The notes under the pieces were generated by a model. It saw only the letters and a program-made list of their open reading frames with translations. It did no database searches and was not told the DNA's origin. Positions 6,630 to 13,487 of a DNA stretch of 22,568 nt are shown piece by piece (the stretch's first letter is position 1; every line of letters starts with the position of its first letter). Both the position numbers and the translations under genes were made by a program. The stretch is taken from positions 1-22,568 of IMG/VR virus record IMGVR_UViG_3300025286_000153. One strand, written 5' to 3'. This stretch comes from a virus.

Positions 6630-6863
6630 ATGGCTCAGGTATTGGATTCAATGCCGACACATAGGCGTACGGAACAGTATCCGTGGGCGGACTGGTTTGA
6701 TGGTCTGCCTCGTCTTATTGAGGAAGGCGCAGATTACATTGTGTCAACCGAAGCGTTCCGGTCGTCTGCCTATCAGGCAGCGCGTCGTCATGGAGTGAAG
6801 GTTAGTCTGGCGATGATGGACAAGGGAGTTGCCTTGCAGTCATCGCCACGAGACGACCGCTAG
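6630..6863 (+). CDS. Small protein, HTH-like, unknown
   Basis: 77 residues. TAGGAGAAACAA places a good ribosome-binding site before the ATG. The segment FRSSAYQAARRHGVKVSLAM has the spacing of a short helix-turn-helix, as in small phage DNA-binding proteins, but the match is loose. The first half contains WADWFDGLPRLIEEG. The next gene starts four bases after its stop, so the two are probably co-translated. Confidence 0.6.
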   Translation: MAQVLDSMPTHRRTEQYPWADWFDGLPRLIEEGADYIVSTEAFRSSAYQAARRHGVKVSLAMMDKGVALQSSPRDDR

Positions 6864-6867
6864 TTCC

Positions 6868-7461
6868 ATGCGGCAGTGGCTGCTAACGGTGGGGGGCACG
6901 ATTGCCTTCCTGTTGGCGGCGCTGCAATGCGGTGAGCGTGTGGAGTCTGTTGGAGTTCCCGTATCGGGGGATTTCATTCAGCAGGCTCCCACGTCCACCC
7001 TGTCTTTGAACCGTGAGCAATTAGCGGTATTGGCAGCGTCACCGGCAACGACAACAAGTACTACAACAACTACAACTACGACTACGACCACTACCAGTGT
7101 GGTGCCGGTACAGGCAACACACGCACGTACGACTACAACCACGACTCTTTGGGTGACGACAGTCACTGTTGAGGCGTTGTACGAGTTGGTTGCACGGGTG
7201 TTCCCTTCGGAGGATCACGAGTGGGCGTTTCGGGTCATGCTGTGCGAGTCGTCCAATAGACCGGATGCACTCAATCGGAAATCGGGAACGATGGGGCTGT
7301 TCCAGCATCATCCACGGCATTGGGAGGAACGGTCCACGTTGGCTGGTATTCCCGGTGCTGACCCGTATGACCCGGAGTCAAACGTGATAGTTGCGGAGTG
7401 GTTGTTGAACGTGGGTGCACATGAGCATCCGCGGGGTCCACAACATTGGGAATGCAAATAA
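6868..7461 (+). CDS. Secreted lytic transglycosylase-like protein with poly-Thr stalk
   Basis: 197 residues from the ATG at 6868. Upstream TTG 6829 would bury the signal segment. Residues 3-20 (QWLLTVGGTIAFLLAALQ) form an export or anchor helix followed by C21, although the site is not a canonical lipobox. Residues 61-99 are a Thr-rich stalk with a run of 12 Thr. Residues 100-197 resemble the SLT (lysozyme-like) fold: WAFRVMLCESSNRPDALN with E127 as catalytic acid, GTMGLFQHHPRHW, and YDPESNVIVAEWLL. C126 and C196 could form a disulphide. The expected role is cutting the glycan strands of peptidoglycan, during lysis or superinfection control. Its placement outside the late module is unusual. 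Palindrome copy 6 starts directly after its stop codon. Confidence 0.75.
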   Translation: MRQWLLTVGGTIAFLLAALQCGERVESVGVPVSGDFIQQAPTSTLSLNREQLAVLAASPATTTSTTTTTTTTTTTTSVVPVQATHARTTTTTTLWVTTVTVEALYELVARVFPSEDHEWAFRVMLCESSNRPDALNRKSGTMGLFQHHPRHWEERSTLAGIPGADPYDPESNVIVAEWLLNVGAHEHPRGPQHWECK

Positions 7462-7481
7462 CGTTATGTTGCAACATAACG
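7462..7481. repeat. Palindrome copy 6 (central GC)
   Basis: A perfect 20-bp palindrome with arms CGTTATGTT and AACATAACG around GC. It begins on the base after the TAA of the transglycosylase gene and ends 13 bases before the next ATG at 7495, so it fills most of the intergenic gap. Confidence 0.9.
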
Positions 7482-7494
7482 AGATTGGGTACAC

Positions 7495-7815
7495 ATGACG
7501 AAAGCGCAAGAAATAGAAGCAAGGCTAGCGGCAATAGAGGAAGTTGTATTCTCAGAGGAAGGCGACATCGCTACCATGCTGTACGGTATGTACAGTATAA
7601 CGTACAAAACTTTGGTAACTCTTGGTGACATGATGCACGATATCGGACACAACTTTCACCAAGCGATGTATGAAATTGGGGAATGTGTCACAGCGATGGC
7701 ACCCTTCGAAGACTCGGAGGAAACCGTAGAAACCCACCCGTCATTCAGCGAACCGTCGCACCTGCGGCTCGTGGACGACGACCCCATCCCCGGCCCCACC
7801 GACCCCGCGGTGTAG
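7495..7815 (+). CDS. Small helical protein, unknown
   Basis: 106 residues. An N-terminal helix (KAQEIEARLAAIEEVVF) looks like a coiled coil. A second helical segment follows (LGDMMHDIGHNFHQAMYEIGECV), and the tail is acidic and Pro-rich (VDDDPIPGPTDPAV). There is no strong ribosome-binding site, and palindrome copy 6 lies just upstream. The function is unknown. The CCATG repeat and large hairpin follow its stop. Confidence 0.6.
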   Translation: MTKAQEIEARLAAIEEVVFSEEGDIATMLYGMYSITYKTLVTLGDMMHDIGHNFHQAMYEIGECVTAMAPFEDSEETVETHPSFSEPSHLRLVDDDPIPGPTDPAV

Positions 7816-7820
7816 TCTCA

Positions 7821-7850
7821 CCATGCCATGCCATGCCATGCCATGCCATG
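7821..7850 (+). repeat. Tandem CCATG x6
   Basis: Six exact copies of the pentamer CCATG form 30 bp directly after the stop of the preceding gene. The last copy is part of the left arm of the hairpin at 7847-7882. A slippage-prone microsatellite is the simplest explanation. Frames reading through it are not supported as coding. Confidence 0.9.
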
Positions 7851-7882
7851 CCCCCGGAACCCTTGGCGGGTTCCGGGGCATG
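7847..7882 (+). terminator. Strong GC-rich hairpin, probable transcription boundary
   Basis: The left arm (CATGCCCCCGGAACCC, 7847-7862) pairs with GGGTTCCGGGGCATG (7868-7882) with one bulged C and a five-base loop: 15 base pairs. There is no T run after it on either strand, so it is not a textbook intrinsic terminator. Its position between the small-gene cassette and the replication module suggests a terminator or an RNA-processing and stability element. Confidence 0.5.
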
Positions 7883-7920
7883 CCATGGCTTGCCCCCGAC
7901 CTGAAGGAACCTGTGCTAAC

Positions 7921-8760
7921 ATGACAGACATGAGCGTGGCTACACCACTCCGGCAACCCGACCGAATCGTTCTCCGCCAATCGTGGTTGAACACACTCGC
8001 CATGTGCCCCGAACGGGCACGCCAAATCTGGACAGGAGCCTGCGTCGAAACTGGCTCGTCCAACACTGTGCTGGGCAGCGCCGTGCACTACGGAATCGAA
8101 CAATGCTTGCAGGAACAAATCGAAACAGGGTCGCCCTTGACAGTGGCGGAAACCACAGACGCAGCATTGGGATACTGGGCAGAAGAATCCAAGAACGACA
8201 TACGGTGGAACCACAAACCCACTGAACCGCCAGTCATCATCCAAAAAAATGTTGACGTGTGGCACAGGGAAGTGTTGCCTGATCTGCGCCCCATCGCAGT
8301 CGAACACCAATTCGAACTACCCCTCGTCATTGACCACAAGCCAGAAATTTGGCTCAGGGGAACCATCGACTGCATCCAAGAATTTCCGTTGCCGATTGTG
8401 GACTGGAAAAACCCCGGACGTAAACCCCACAACGAATGGGAAAAGAAACGATGGTCGGTTCAGGCCGCAGCCTATACGTGGGCTGTCTCCTCTGACCAGC
8501 GCAACGGGTTGACAGAACCGTTGCCGTTTGAGTTCGTGTACCTTGTCAAAGGTGAAGTGTACAGAACTGTTGTGAACTTTGGACCAGCGGAGTGGGCTAG
8601 TCTGGTTGCGCTGGCCCGCTCCGCCGGTACACTCATAAATGCTGATCTGCCCGTCTGGCCTTTGCGTATGGAAGGATGGCACTGTAGCCCCAAGTGGTGT
8701 GCGGCATGGTCTTCATGTCGTGGCAGATTTACGGGGCTTGATCCATGGAAACAACTATAG
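7921..8760 (+). CDS. Cas4/RecB-like PD-(D/E)XK exonuclease with Fe-S cluster cysteines
   Basis: 279 residues from the ATG at 7921. GAAGGAA lies rather far upstream, about 12 bases. Nuclease motifs occur in order: H56 in GSAVHYGIE, E129, D150 in LRGTIDC, DWK (D161, K163), and QAAAYTWA (Q181, Y185). Four Cys, one N-terminal (C29 in AMCPERA) and three C-terminal (C255, C260, C266), match the 4Fe-4S arrangement of Cas4 and AddB nucleases. The expected function is DNA end resection for phage recombination or replication. No CRISPR array or cas1/cas2 is present, so it should not be read as CRISPR adaptation. It opens the replication module. Confidence 0.85.
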   Translation: MTDMSVATPLRQPDRIVLRQSWLNTLAMCPERARQIWTGACVETGSSNTVLGSAVHYGIEQCLQEQIETGSPLTVAETTDAALGYWAEESKNDIRWNHKPTEPPVIIQKNVDVWHREVLPDLRPIAVEHQFELPLVIDHKPEIWLRGTIDCIQEFPLPIVDWKNPGRKPHNEWEKKRWSVQAAAYTWAVSSDQRNGLTEPLPFEFVYLVKGEVYRTVVNFGPAEWASLVALARSAGTLINADLPVWPLRMEGWHCSPKWCAAWSSCRGRFTGLDPWKQL

Positions 8761-8768
8761 GAGACACT

Positions 8769-9335
8769 ATGTCAGAATCAACGATTACAGTATTTCGTAG
8801 GCAAGTCCTGCAAACAGGTGCCTACGAACCAGCAGAAGCATCGTGTAGCATCACGTTGCCCATCACTGAGGACATCACCCCGAAGGATGCTGAGAAGATG
8901 ATTGAGGAATGGGGAACCACCCTTGACATCGCCAACTATGAAGCACTGGGTATCGGTTATGAAGTAACCGAACAGGGATTGCGGAGGCTGTCTAAAAGTG
9001 TTTCCGGGCATGCAACGTCTGCTCCCATGGCGGAACCAGCGGCGGGGAATACAGCCTCCTCGGACCCCATTATCGGGGGCAGTGCACTGGACACCATCTG
9101 GAAGCATCTGATGCAAAACAAGACGGATTGGTGGGACCCGAATTGGCAGAAGAAGCAGGACCCTGACGCCAACTTCAATCGGAACGGTCCCGACTATAAG
9201 CGTCGTGGAGACGGCAAGGGACTGTGGCTGACAAAGAAGGACGGGACGAGCCTTGTCCCCAACTGGTTTGTGTGTCCGTTCACCGGCAAGACGGCCACTG
9301 AATTGGGAACCATCGGTCAAGAAATTCGGGCATAA
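8769..9335 (+). CDS. Replication-module protein, unknown
   Basis: 188 residues. TAGGAG lies 6 bases before the ATG at 8769. The N-terminal part (TITVFRRQVLQTGAYEPAEASCSITLPI) looks beta-rich. A Ser/Ala-rich linker and a C-terminal segment follow, with DWWDPNWQKKQDPDANFNRN, PDYKRRGDGKGLWL and VPNWFVCPFTGKTATE. Proteins of this type often lie between a Cas4-like nuclease and a helicase in phages. A single-strand-binding or accessory role is possible, but I see no diagnostic motif. The stop overlaps the next ATG (TAATG). Confidence 0.75.
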   Translation: MSESTITVFRRQVLQTGAYEPAEASCSITLPITEDITPKDAEKMIEEWGTTLDIANYEALGIGYEVTEQGLRRLSKSVSGHATSAPMAEPAAGNTASSDPIIGGSALDTIWKHLMQNKTDWWDPNWQKKQDPDANFNRNGPDYKRRGDGKGLWLTKKDGTSLVPNWFVCPFTGKTATELGTIGQEIRA

Positions 9336-10306
9336 TGATTGTCCTGCAATCGCAGGATGAGGTGGCCCGTCGCCTCGCTGTCGCCCTAGAGGGCGGCGGC
9401 GGGGCGGCAGCCCCCGCCCCAGCGGACATGCCGCGTCGTTTCGCGTTGACCACGGCAGTGGTTGACAACCTGATCGGGTTCATACGTAACCCGGCGGAAC
9501 GCTGGTACTTGGGGTTCCCTGAAATAGACCTTGCCACACGAGGTATAGGTCGGGGTGAGGTTTTGCTGGTTCTTGGACGTAGCCATACAGGCAAGTCGCA
9601 AATGTTGCTCAACAGTATTGTCACGAACCTTGTGAATGATCCGGGTGCACATGTTGTTATCTTCGCGATGGATGAGCCACGCGAATTGGTGGCAATGAAA
9701 TTGTTTTGTTTGTTGCAGGGTCGTTCCTCTACCGAAGTGGAGGAACTTATCAAGCACAACGACAAGGACATTCTTGAACAGTTGGCTCGTGCAGCGAAAG
9801 AGGAACTGTCGCGTGTCGCTATTGTTGACGAGCCGATTGACTTGCCAACTATGGCAGATGCGATGGATGAAGCACGCGACCTGTGGGGATGCGACCCTTC
9901 GTTTTGCATGATTGACTATTTGGAATTGTTGCCCGGTGGCGACGCTGACGCTACCGGGGTGACTTCCAAGGCGCAGGCTGTGAAGCGTTGGGCGAAGCAG
10001 CAACGTGTCCCGTTGGCTCTGGTGCATCAGTCAGGTCGTGGCGCTGGTGAACGTGGCCGAGCGGCAGGTATTTCGGCTGGCCGGTACGGGGGTGAGCAGG
10101 AAGCCATTTTTGTGATTGAGGTGTACCGGAAGAAAGACAGGTACGACCTGTCGGATTGGGAAACCAAATATCACGACAACAGTATCAACATGAATTTGTG
10201 TAAGAACAAACGCACGGCGCGTCTCATCGACCAGACGTACTACCTAGACCCTGAATGTGGGCACGTTCACCCGTACTGGGAGGAGTTGGTTCCCGGTGGA
10301 TCGTAG
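9335..10306 (+). CDS. DnaB/RecA-fold ATPase, probable replicative helicase
   Basis: 323 residues, coupled to the preceding gene by a TAATG overlap. The Walker A motif is GRSHTGKS (81-88). The Walker B strand is CMIDYLELL (D194). A DEP after strand 2 (113-115), an HQ pair (H231, Q232) and a loop with basic residues (GRGAGERGR) follow the DnaB-like or KaiC-like RecA fold. The N-terminal 70 residues are short, and the Gly/Ala/Pro stretch is a linker, so the DnaB N-terminal domain is missing. It most likely unwinds DNA as a hexamer at the phage replication fork, working with the primase encoded next. A RadA-like or UvsX-like recombinase is a less likely alternative. Confidence 0.85.
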   Translation: MIVLQSQDEVARRLAVALEGGGGAAAPAPADMPRRFALTTAVVDNLIGFIRNPAERWYLGFPEIDLATRGIGRGEVLLVLGRSHTGKSQMLLNSIVTNLVNDPGAHVVIFAMDEPRELVAMKLFCLLQGRSSTEVEELIKHNDKDILEQLARAAKEELSRVAIVDEPIDLPTMADAMDEARDLWGCDPSFCMIDYLELLPGGDADATGVTSKAQAVKRWAKQQRVPLALVHQSGRGAGERGRAAGISAGRYGGEQEAIFVIEVYRKKDRYDLSDWETKYHDNSINMNLCKNKRTARLIDQTYYLDPECGHVHPYWEELVPGGS

Positions 10307-11282
10307 TCTCATCGAACGTTTCAGTGTTTTGTTCCGTGGTGGACGCATCGCGTCGGATGATCCGGCGACCGGCACCGGGTTCCGTCCGTTGGAGTCTCCC
10401 TCCGGGGAGCATTACCCTGCCTCCGGGGAAGCGTTTCTAAGGGCCGTAGAGGGCCACCTGACCGATCCCCGTAGTCCGATAGGGGTTTACCCTCTCTATG
10501 CGCTCTACGAGGCTGATAAGACCCTTACAGGGCATGTGGTGGATTGGGGTTGTATTGACTGGGACGATGGCCTCACAGAATCGTGTATCCATGCCCGCAA
10601 CGTGCAGGAACTTCTACACCAAATGGGTATCCGGTCATGGGTGGAACGTTCCCGTTCCAAAGGCTACCACTTGTGGGTGTTTTCGGCAGAACCAGAAGCA
10701 GCATCGACCGTGAGGGAAGGGCTGATCGCTGCCTGTGAAATTGTGGATGCCCCCACCCGTGAAGTAAACCCCAAACAAACTTCGTTAACGGGGAAGGGAT
10801 GGGGGAACGGGGTGCGTCTCCCTTATCCGGCAGGCCGCGCCGATGGACGCAACGAATGTGTTGAAAACGGGGAGACAACCATCCCGTTGGACAAATTTGT
10901 AAACGAAGCATTCAGTGAACGTGTCACTACAGACAAATGGGGGGAACTGCACGCTCTCTACAGGGCACCCGTTCCATTGTTGGACTACCGGCGGGGTGCG
11001 AATGCGGGGAGTGGACTACAGTACTTGTCGCTGGCGATACGGGAAACAGGGCCACGGCCTAGCCCGATGAAACCAGCAGGTGACCGTTCAGCCACCTTGT
11101 TTTCACTGGCGTGTGCAATGTGGGAAGAAGGACACGACGCAGGACGCATCAACGCAGAACTGCAATCTGCCGACAAGGACTGGGGAAACAAGTACGGGCG
11201 GCGTCCAGATGGACAAAGTAGACTTGCGTCGATTGTGGAGCAGGCATTCCAGAAAGTATCCACCGGCACAAAGAAAAAATAA
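10296..11282 (+). CDS. Archaeo-eukaryotic-type primase (AEP/PrimPol-like)
   Basis: 328 residues from the GTG at 10296, overlapping the helicase gene by 11 bases with GGGAGGAG upstream. VVDWGCIDWDDG carries the catalytic DxD (D88, D90). ERSRSKGYHLWVF carries the conserved SxKGxHxW element (H125). These are the two clearest AEP motifs. The N-terminal region (YPLYALYEADKTLTG) and the C-terminal helical region (AGRINAELQSADKDWGNKYG, then AFQKV) fit primase and primase-C-terminal domains. It should synthesise primers, and may also extend DNA. No separate DNA polymerase is seen in the window. Its place between the helicase and RusA supports replication initiation. Confidence 0.8.
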   Translation: MDRSLIERFSVLFRGGRIASDDPATGTGFRPLESPSGEHYPASGEAFLRAVEGHLTDPRSPIGVYPLYALYEADKTLTGHVVDWGCIDWDDGLTESCIHARNVQELLHQMGIRSWVERSRSKGYHLWVFSAEPEAASTVREGLIAACEIVDAPTREVNPKQTSLTGKGWGNGVRLPYPAGRADGRNECVENGETTIPLDKFVNEAFSERVTTDKWGELHALYRAPVPLLDYRRGANAGSGLQYLSLAIRETGPRPSPMKPAGDRSATLFSLACAMWEEGHDAGRINAELQSADKDWGNKYGRRPDGQSRLASIVEQAFQKVSTGTKKK

Positions 11283-11545
11283 TGGAACCATACCGTGTAC
11301 ATATAGACGACTGGACCGTTGCATTGTATTCAACAGATGACGGACGGTTGACATTTACTGTAACCAACAGTGAAGAAAGTAGAGATAGATTGATACAGGT
11401 GGTTGGTGAGTTCAGATTGCGCCGTCATTACATTGGTTCAGCATGTGCTGGCGAGTTACACCAATCTCCACTAAAAGAGTCTGATGAACCATACGTAAGT
11501 GCTCCAACCAAGGAAGAGATCCTTGCCCGACAAGGATGTGGATAA
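11282..11545 (+). CDS. Small protein, unknown
   Basis: 87 residues. It starts in a TAATG overlap with the primase gene. A beta-rich N-terminal half (YRVHIDDWTVALYSTDDGRLTFTV) leads into a helix and a polar tail. No motif is recognised. It lies inside the replication operon, so an accessory factor is plausible. Confidence 0.6.
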   Translation: MEPYRVHIDDWTVALYSTDDGRLTFTVTNSEESRDRLIQVVGEFRLRRHYIGSACAGELHQSPLKESDEPYVSAPTKEEILARQGCG

Positions 11546-11553
11546 AGAACGAC

Positions 11554-11919
11554 ATGATTAAAAGTTTTTCCTTAGAATTCAACGAACGCCCCAAAGCAAA
11601 GGCCCGTCCACGAGCCACCAAAACAGGACACGTATACACACCTAAAACGACAGCGGAAGCAGAAGCACGCCTTGCAGCAGCATGGCAAGAAGCAGGCGGT
11701 CCCCTCCTAGAAGGCCCGTTGGAAGTGCACCTCGTCTACAGCCCTGACAGTGTAATTATCACTGTGCACCCTTCCCCCCACTCATCGAAAACGTTGACCG
11801 GCGATCTGGACAACTACATAAAACTCACCTTGGATGCGCTCAATGGTGTAGCGTGGGCCGACGACCGGCAAGTCGTTCGGTTGATGGCAATGAAAGTAGA
11901 TCGTCTTGATAACAGTTGA
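11554..11919 (+). CDS. rusA: RusA-family Holliday junction resolvase
   Basis: 121 residues from the ATG at 11554. An ATG at 11536 would add six residues, but MIKSFSLEFNERPKAKARPR is the typical RusA beginning. TGDLDNYIKLTLDALNG gives D84, D86, N87 and K90, and WADDRQV gives D103/D104. This is the acidic and lysine set used by RusA to cut four-way junctions. RPKAKARPR near the N-terminus is also conserved. The length is normal. It resolves recombination intermediates made during phage replication and packaging, and complements the Cas4-like nuclease upstream. Confidence 0.9.
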   Translation: MIKSFSLEFNERPKAKARPRATKTGHVYTPKTTAEAEARLAAAWQEAGGPLLEGPLEVHLVYSPDSVIITVHPSPHSSKTLTGDLDNYIKLTLDALNGVAWADDRQVVRLMAMKVDRLDNS

Positions 11920-12415
11920 CCTTGAACCGTGGGAATACGAATGGGCGTCCCATGTTGGAACCAGACGGTACATAGAAAACTGGGAGAAAGGTGACGCCCG
12001 TCACTACGACCGAAACCGGATGGAAGACGACCGCACCGCACAAGTCGCTGCCTGTGTAGGCGAACTCGCTGTGGCCCGTGTCACAAACCAATACTGGTCA
12101 GGTCACGTATGGCCCGGCAACCGACACTCAGAAAACAAAGGCCGACCCGACGTAGGGCACAACATAGAAGTCAGACGGGTACGTACCAGTTCAAACGGGG
12201 CCGTCAGACGCAGACAACTCGGTAAAGGACTCACCCTGTTTATTGTGCGTCCAGTAATGCCCGAACTACGTGCCGTGGAGATGCTAGGATGGATCGGCCA
12301 CGACGAAGCGTGGAATCTAGGTGAGCCTTCCGGGTATGACTCAGAGAACACCAGAGTCATCAAAGAAGACTACCTGAAATGTGTAACCACATATGATCGT
12401 TATGTTACAACATAA
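11906..12415 (+). CDS. Possible PD-(D/E)XK-like phage nuclease; stop codon lies in palindrome copy 7
   Basis: 169 residues from a TTG that overlaps rusA by 14 bases. The start codon and binding site are weak. Conserved-looking segments are GELAVARVTNQYW (E53), RPDVGHNIEVR (D82, E88, R90) and GKGLTLFIVRP, followed by AVEMLGWIGHDEAW. An E, then D, then ExR across beta strands, plus the hydrophobic strand and GWI segment, matches a widespread uncharacterised phage family with a predicted restriction-endonuclease-like fold. The exact activity is unknown. The last five codons (RYVTT and TAA) are made by palindrome copy 7, so the native C-terminus may have been replaced. Confidence 0.6.
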   Translation: MITVDLEPWEYEWASHVGTRRYIENWEKGDARHYDRNRMEDDRTAQVAACVGELAVARVTNQYWSGHVWPGNRHSENKGRPDVGHNIEVRRVRTSSNGAVRRRQLGKGLTLFIVRPVMPELRAVEMLGWIGHDEAWNLGEPSGYDSENTRVIKEDYLKCVTTYDRYVTT

Positions 12416-12417
12416 CG
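12398..12417. repeat. Palindrome copy 7 (central AC)
   Basis: Arms CGTTATGTT and AACATAACG around AC, the same centre as copy 5. It supplies the stop codon (12413-12415) of the preceding gene and lies 38 bases before the sigma-like gene. No full copy is seen between here and the right end. Confidence 0.9.
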
Positions 12418-12455
12418 CTCTGCAACCAAGCAACCCCAAAGGAAAACTACAATGA

Positions 12456-12857
12456 TTGCTTGGGAACAAATTGGGACACGACCGGGAACTACCGACCGAC
12501 GCTATAGACGACTGGTGGGTGGAAGCAAACAATGCCGTTCATACACATCGGGACGCCACCGAACTAGAAAAAATGATGCAAGAAGCACCGGGTCAAGAAC
12601 GCCCGTTGCCATCACTGGAGGCTACAGCAGCCCTCAGAGAAGCCCTCGCTGACGCCATTGAGGAACTGTCCCCCGAGGAACAATTCATCATCGAACGCCT
12701 ACTGATCGAAGGGTTGTCTCTTCGGCATACAGGATGGATGATGAGCATTCCCAAAACAACACTGGCGCGGATACGCGACAAGGTGAGGGAACGTCTCATG
12801 TCGAAAATAGTGGACTATGAACACATCCGCCACTGGATCGAACCCAACCTGAACTAA
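12456..12857 (+). CDS. Sigma region 4-like HTH protein
   Basis: 133 residues. The C-terminal half (about 60-115: ALREALADAIEELSPEEQFI, LIEGLSLRHTGWMM, IPKTTLARIRDKVRERL) has the layout of sigma-70 region 4: a helix, then L-S-x-E-x-x-x-I, then helix-turn-helix. No region 2 is visible in the acidic N-terminal half (DDWWVEANN). It may be a small sigma-like or late-transcription activator, as in phages where such a gene ends the early module. The start is odd. AAGGAAA best fits an ATG at 12452 in another frame, while this frame opens at TTG 12456 directly after an in-frame TGA. Confidence 0.65.
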   Translation: MLGNKLGHDRELPTDAIDDWWVEANNAVHTHRDATELEKMMQEAPGQERPLPSLEATAALREALADAIEELSPEEQFIIERLLIEGLSLRHTGWMMSIPKTTLARIRDKVRERLMSKIVDYEHIRHWIEPNLN

Positions 12858-12863
12858 ATCAGG
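12848..12863. terminator. Short inverted repeat between convergent stops
   Basis: CCTGA and TCAGG pair across a six-base spacer that contains the rightward TAA, and the right arm includes the leftward stop. With a 5-bp stem and no strong T run it is at best a weak bidirectional terminator for the early and late modules that meet here. Confidence 0.25.
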
Positions 12864-13170
12864 GCTTGTTCACCAGACATTCACGGACAATGCCCATAAG
12901 GGCAGTGACCCACACGCCAAACACTTCCTGCGCATCCTCTACCCCGTCTATACCGGCATAGAACGCAGCCAACAAATGCTCCGCCTCTTCAAAGTCGAAG
13001 ACGAGCAGCAACCCAAGCAACCCATCCGGCGACCATTTGGCATGCGTCCCATCCTGTGTATCAAACAAGTGGGCCGTTTCCTGCAAATTTTCGTAAACCT
13101 CAGAAGCAATATCGTCGCCCTCAGTGGCAAGGAAATAGGTCCACCGTTTCTCAACATCGCTTCTGTCCAC
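12859..13170 (-). CDS. Acidic protein at the end of the late operon, unknown
   Basis: 103 residues from a GTG at 13170, with GGGGATAATT upstream. It is strongly acidic and helical (GDDIASEVYENLQETAHLF, FDFEEAEHLLAAFYAG, VEDAQEVFGVWVTALMGIV). The last helix is hydrophobic but includes charged neighbours, so a membrane segment is doubtful. It follows the holin gene by two bases, which suggests a link to lysis, but no family is recognised. Its stop is one base from the stop of the convergent sigma-like gene. Confidence 0.7.
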   Translation of the reverse strand: MDRSDVEKRWTYFLATEGDDIASEVYENLQETAHLFDTQDGTHAKWSPDGLLGLLLVFDFEEAEHLLAAFYAGIDGVEDAQEVFGVWVTALMGIVRECLVNKP

Positions 13171-13172
13171 AA

Positions 13173-13346
13173 TTATCCCCGGTTCTTTACAGCAGTCTTC
13201 GCGACCGACAGTGCAGCAGCGACACCGGCAACAGCAGCAGCCTTAGCGGACTGCCCAATGTCGCCGCCCTCAACAGTAAAAATGGCGAGGAACGCTTGCG
13301 CAAAAGTCCATGCGGCACGTTCCAACCAGTCAGACATCTCTCTCAT
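13173..13346 (-). CDS. Small holin (r1t-like)
   Basis: 57 residues: MREMSDWLERAAWTFAQAF, then LAIFTVEGG and a second hydrophobic segment SAKAAAVAGVAAALSVAKTA. Two short membrane helices with an Arg-rich start (ERAAWTFAQAFLA) fit the r1t-type holins common in phages of Gram-positive bacteria. These form membrane lesions that release the endolysin. AAGGA lies 8 bases upstream of the ATG. The ATG overlaps the preceding stop (ATGA). The endolysin is encoded upstream in the same operon. It was found by reading the minus strand directly. Confidence 0.7.
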   Translation of the reverse strand: MREMSDWLERAAWTFAQAFLAIFTVEGGDIGQSAKAAAVAGVAAALSVAKTAVKNRG

Positions 13347-13486
13347 TTCTTGCGTCCTTTCCGCCGACTACGCCGAGCGTAATCATAGGCGATAGCAGCC
13401 GCTTGGTCACGGCCATAACCCTCAGAAACCAGTTTCCCAATGTTCTTAGAAATCGTGGCAGCATCCCCGCCGCGCTTCAAAGGCAT
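13343..13486 (-). CDS. Small basic conserved phage protein (MPLK type)
   Basis: 47 residues. MPLKRGGDAATISKNIGKLV, then SEGYGRDQAAAIAYDYARRS and a Lys/Arg tail. This matches a very common small protein of marine and other phages (consensus-like MPLKKGKSxxTISKNIxxLxxEGYPQKQAVAIA). Its function is unknown, and it is often encoded among virion and lysis genes. Its stop overlaps the holin ATG. There is no clear ribosome-binding site. The frame continues upstream, after one TGA, into the 43-residue gene. Confidence 0.7.
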   Translation of the reverse strand: MPLKRGGDAATISKNIGKLVSEGYGRDQAAAIAYDYARRSRRKGRKK

Positions 13487-13487
13487 G

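Noticed and set aside
7816-7920. N-terminal extension of the Cas4-like protein through the CCATG repeat
   Set aside because: The extension would encode the microsatellite and hairpin. The homology-bearing part begins after the ATG at 7921.
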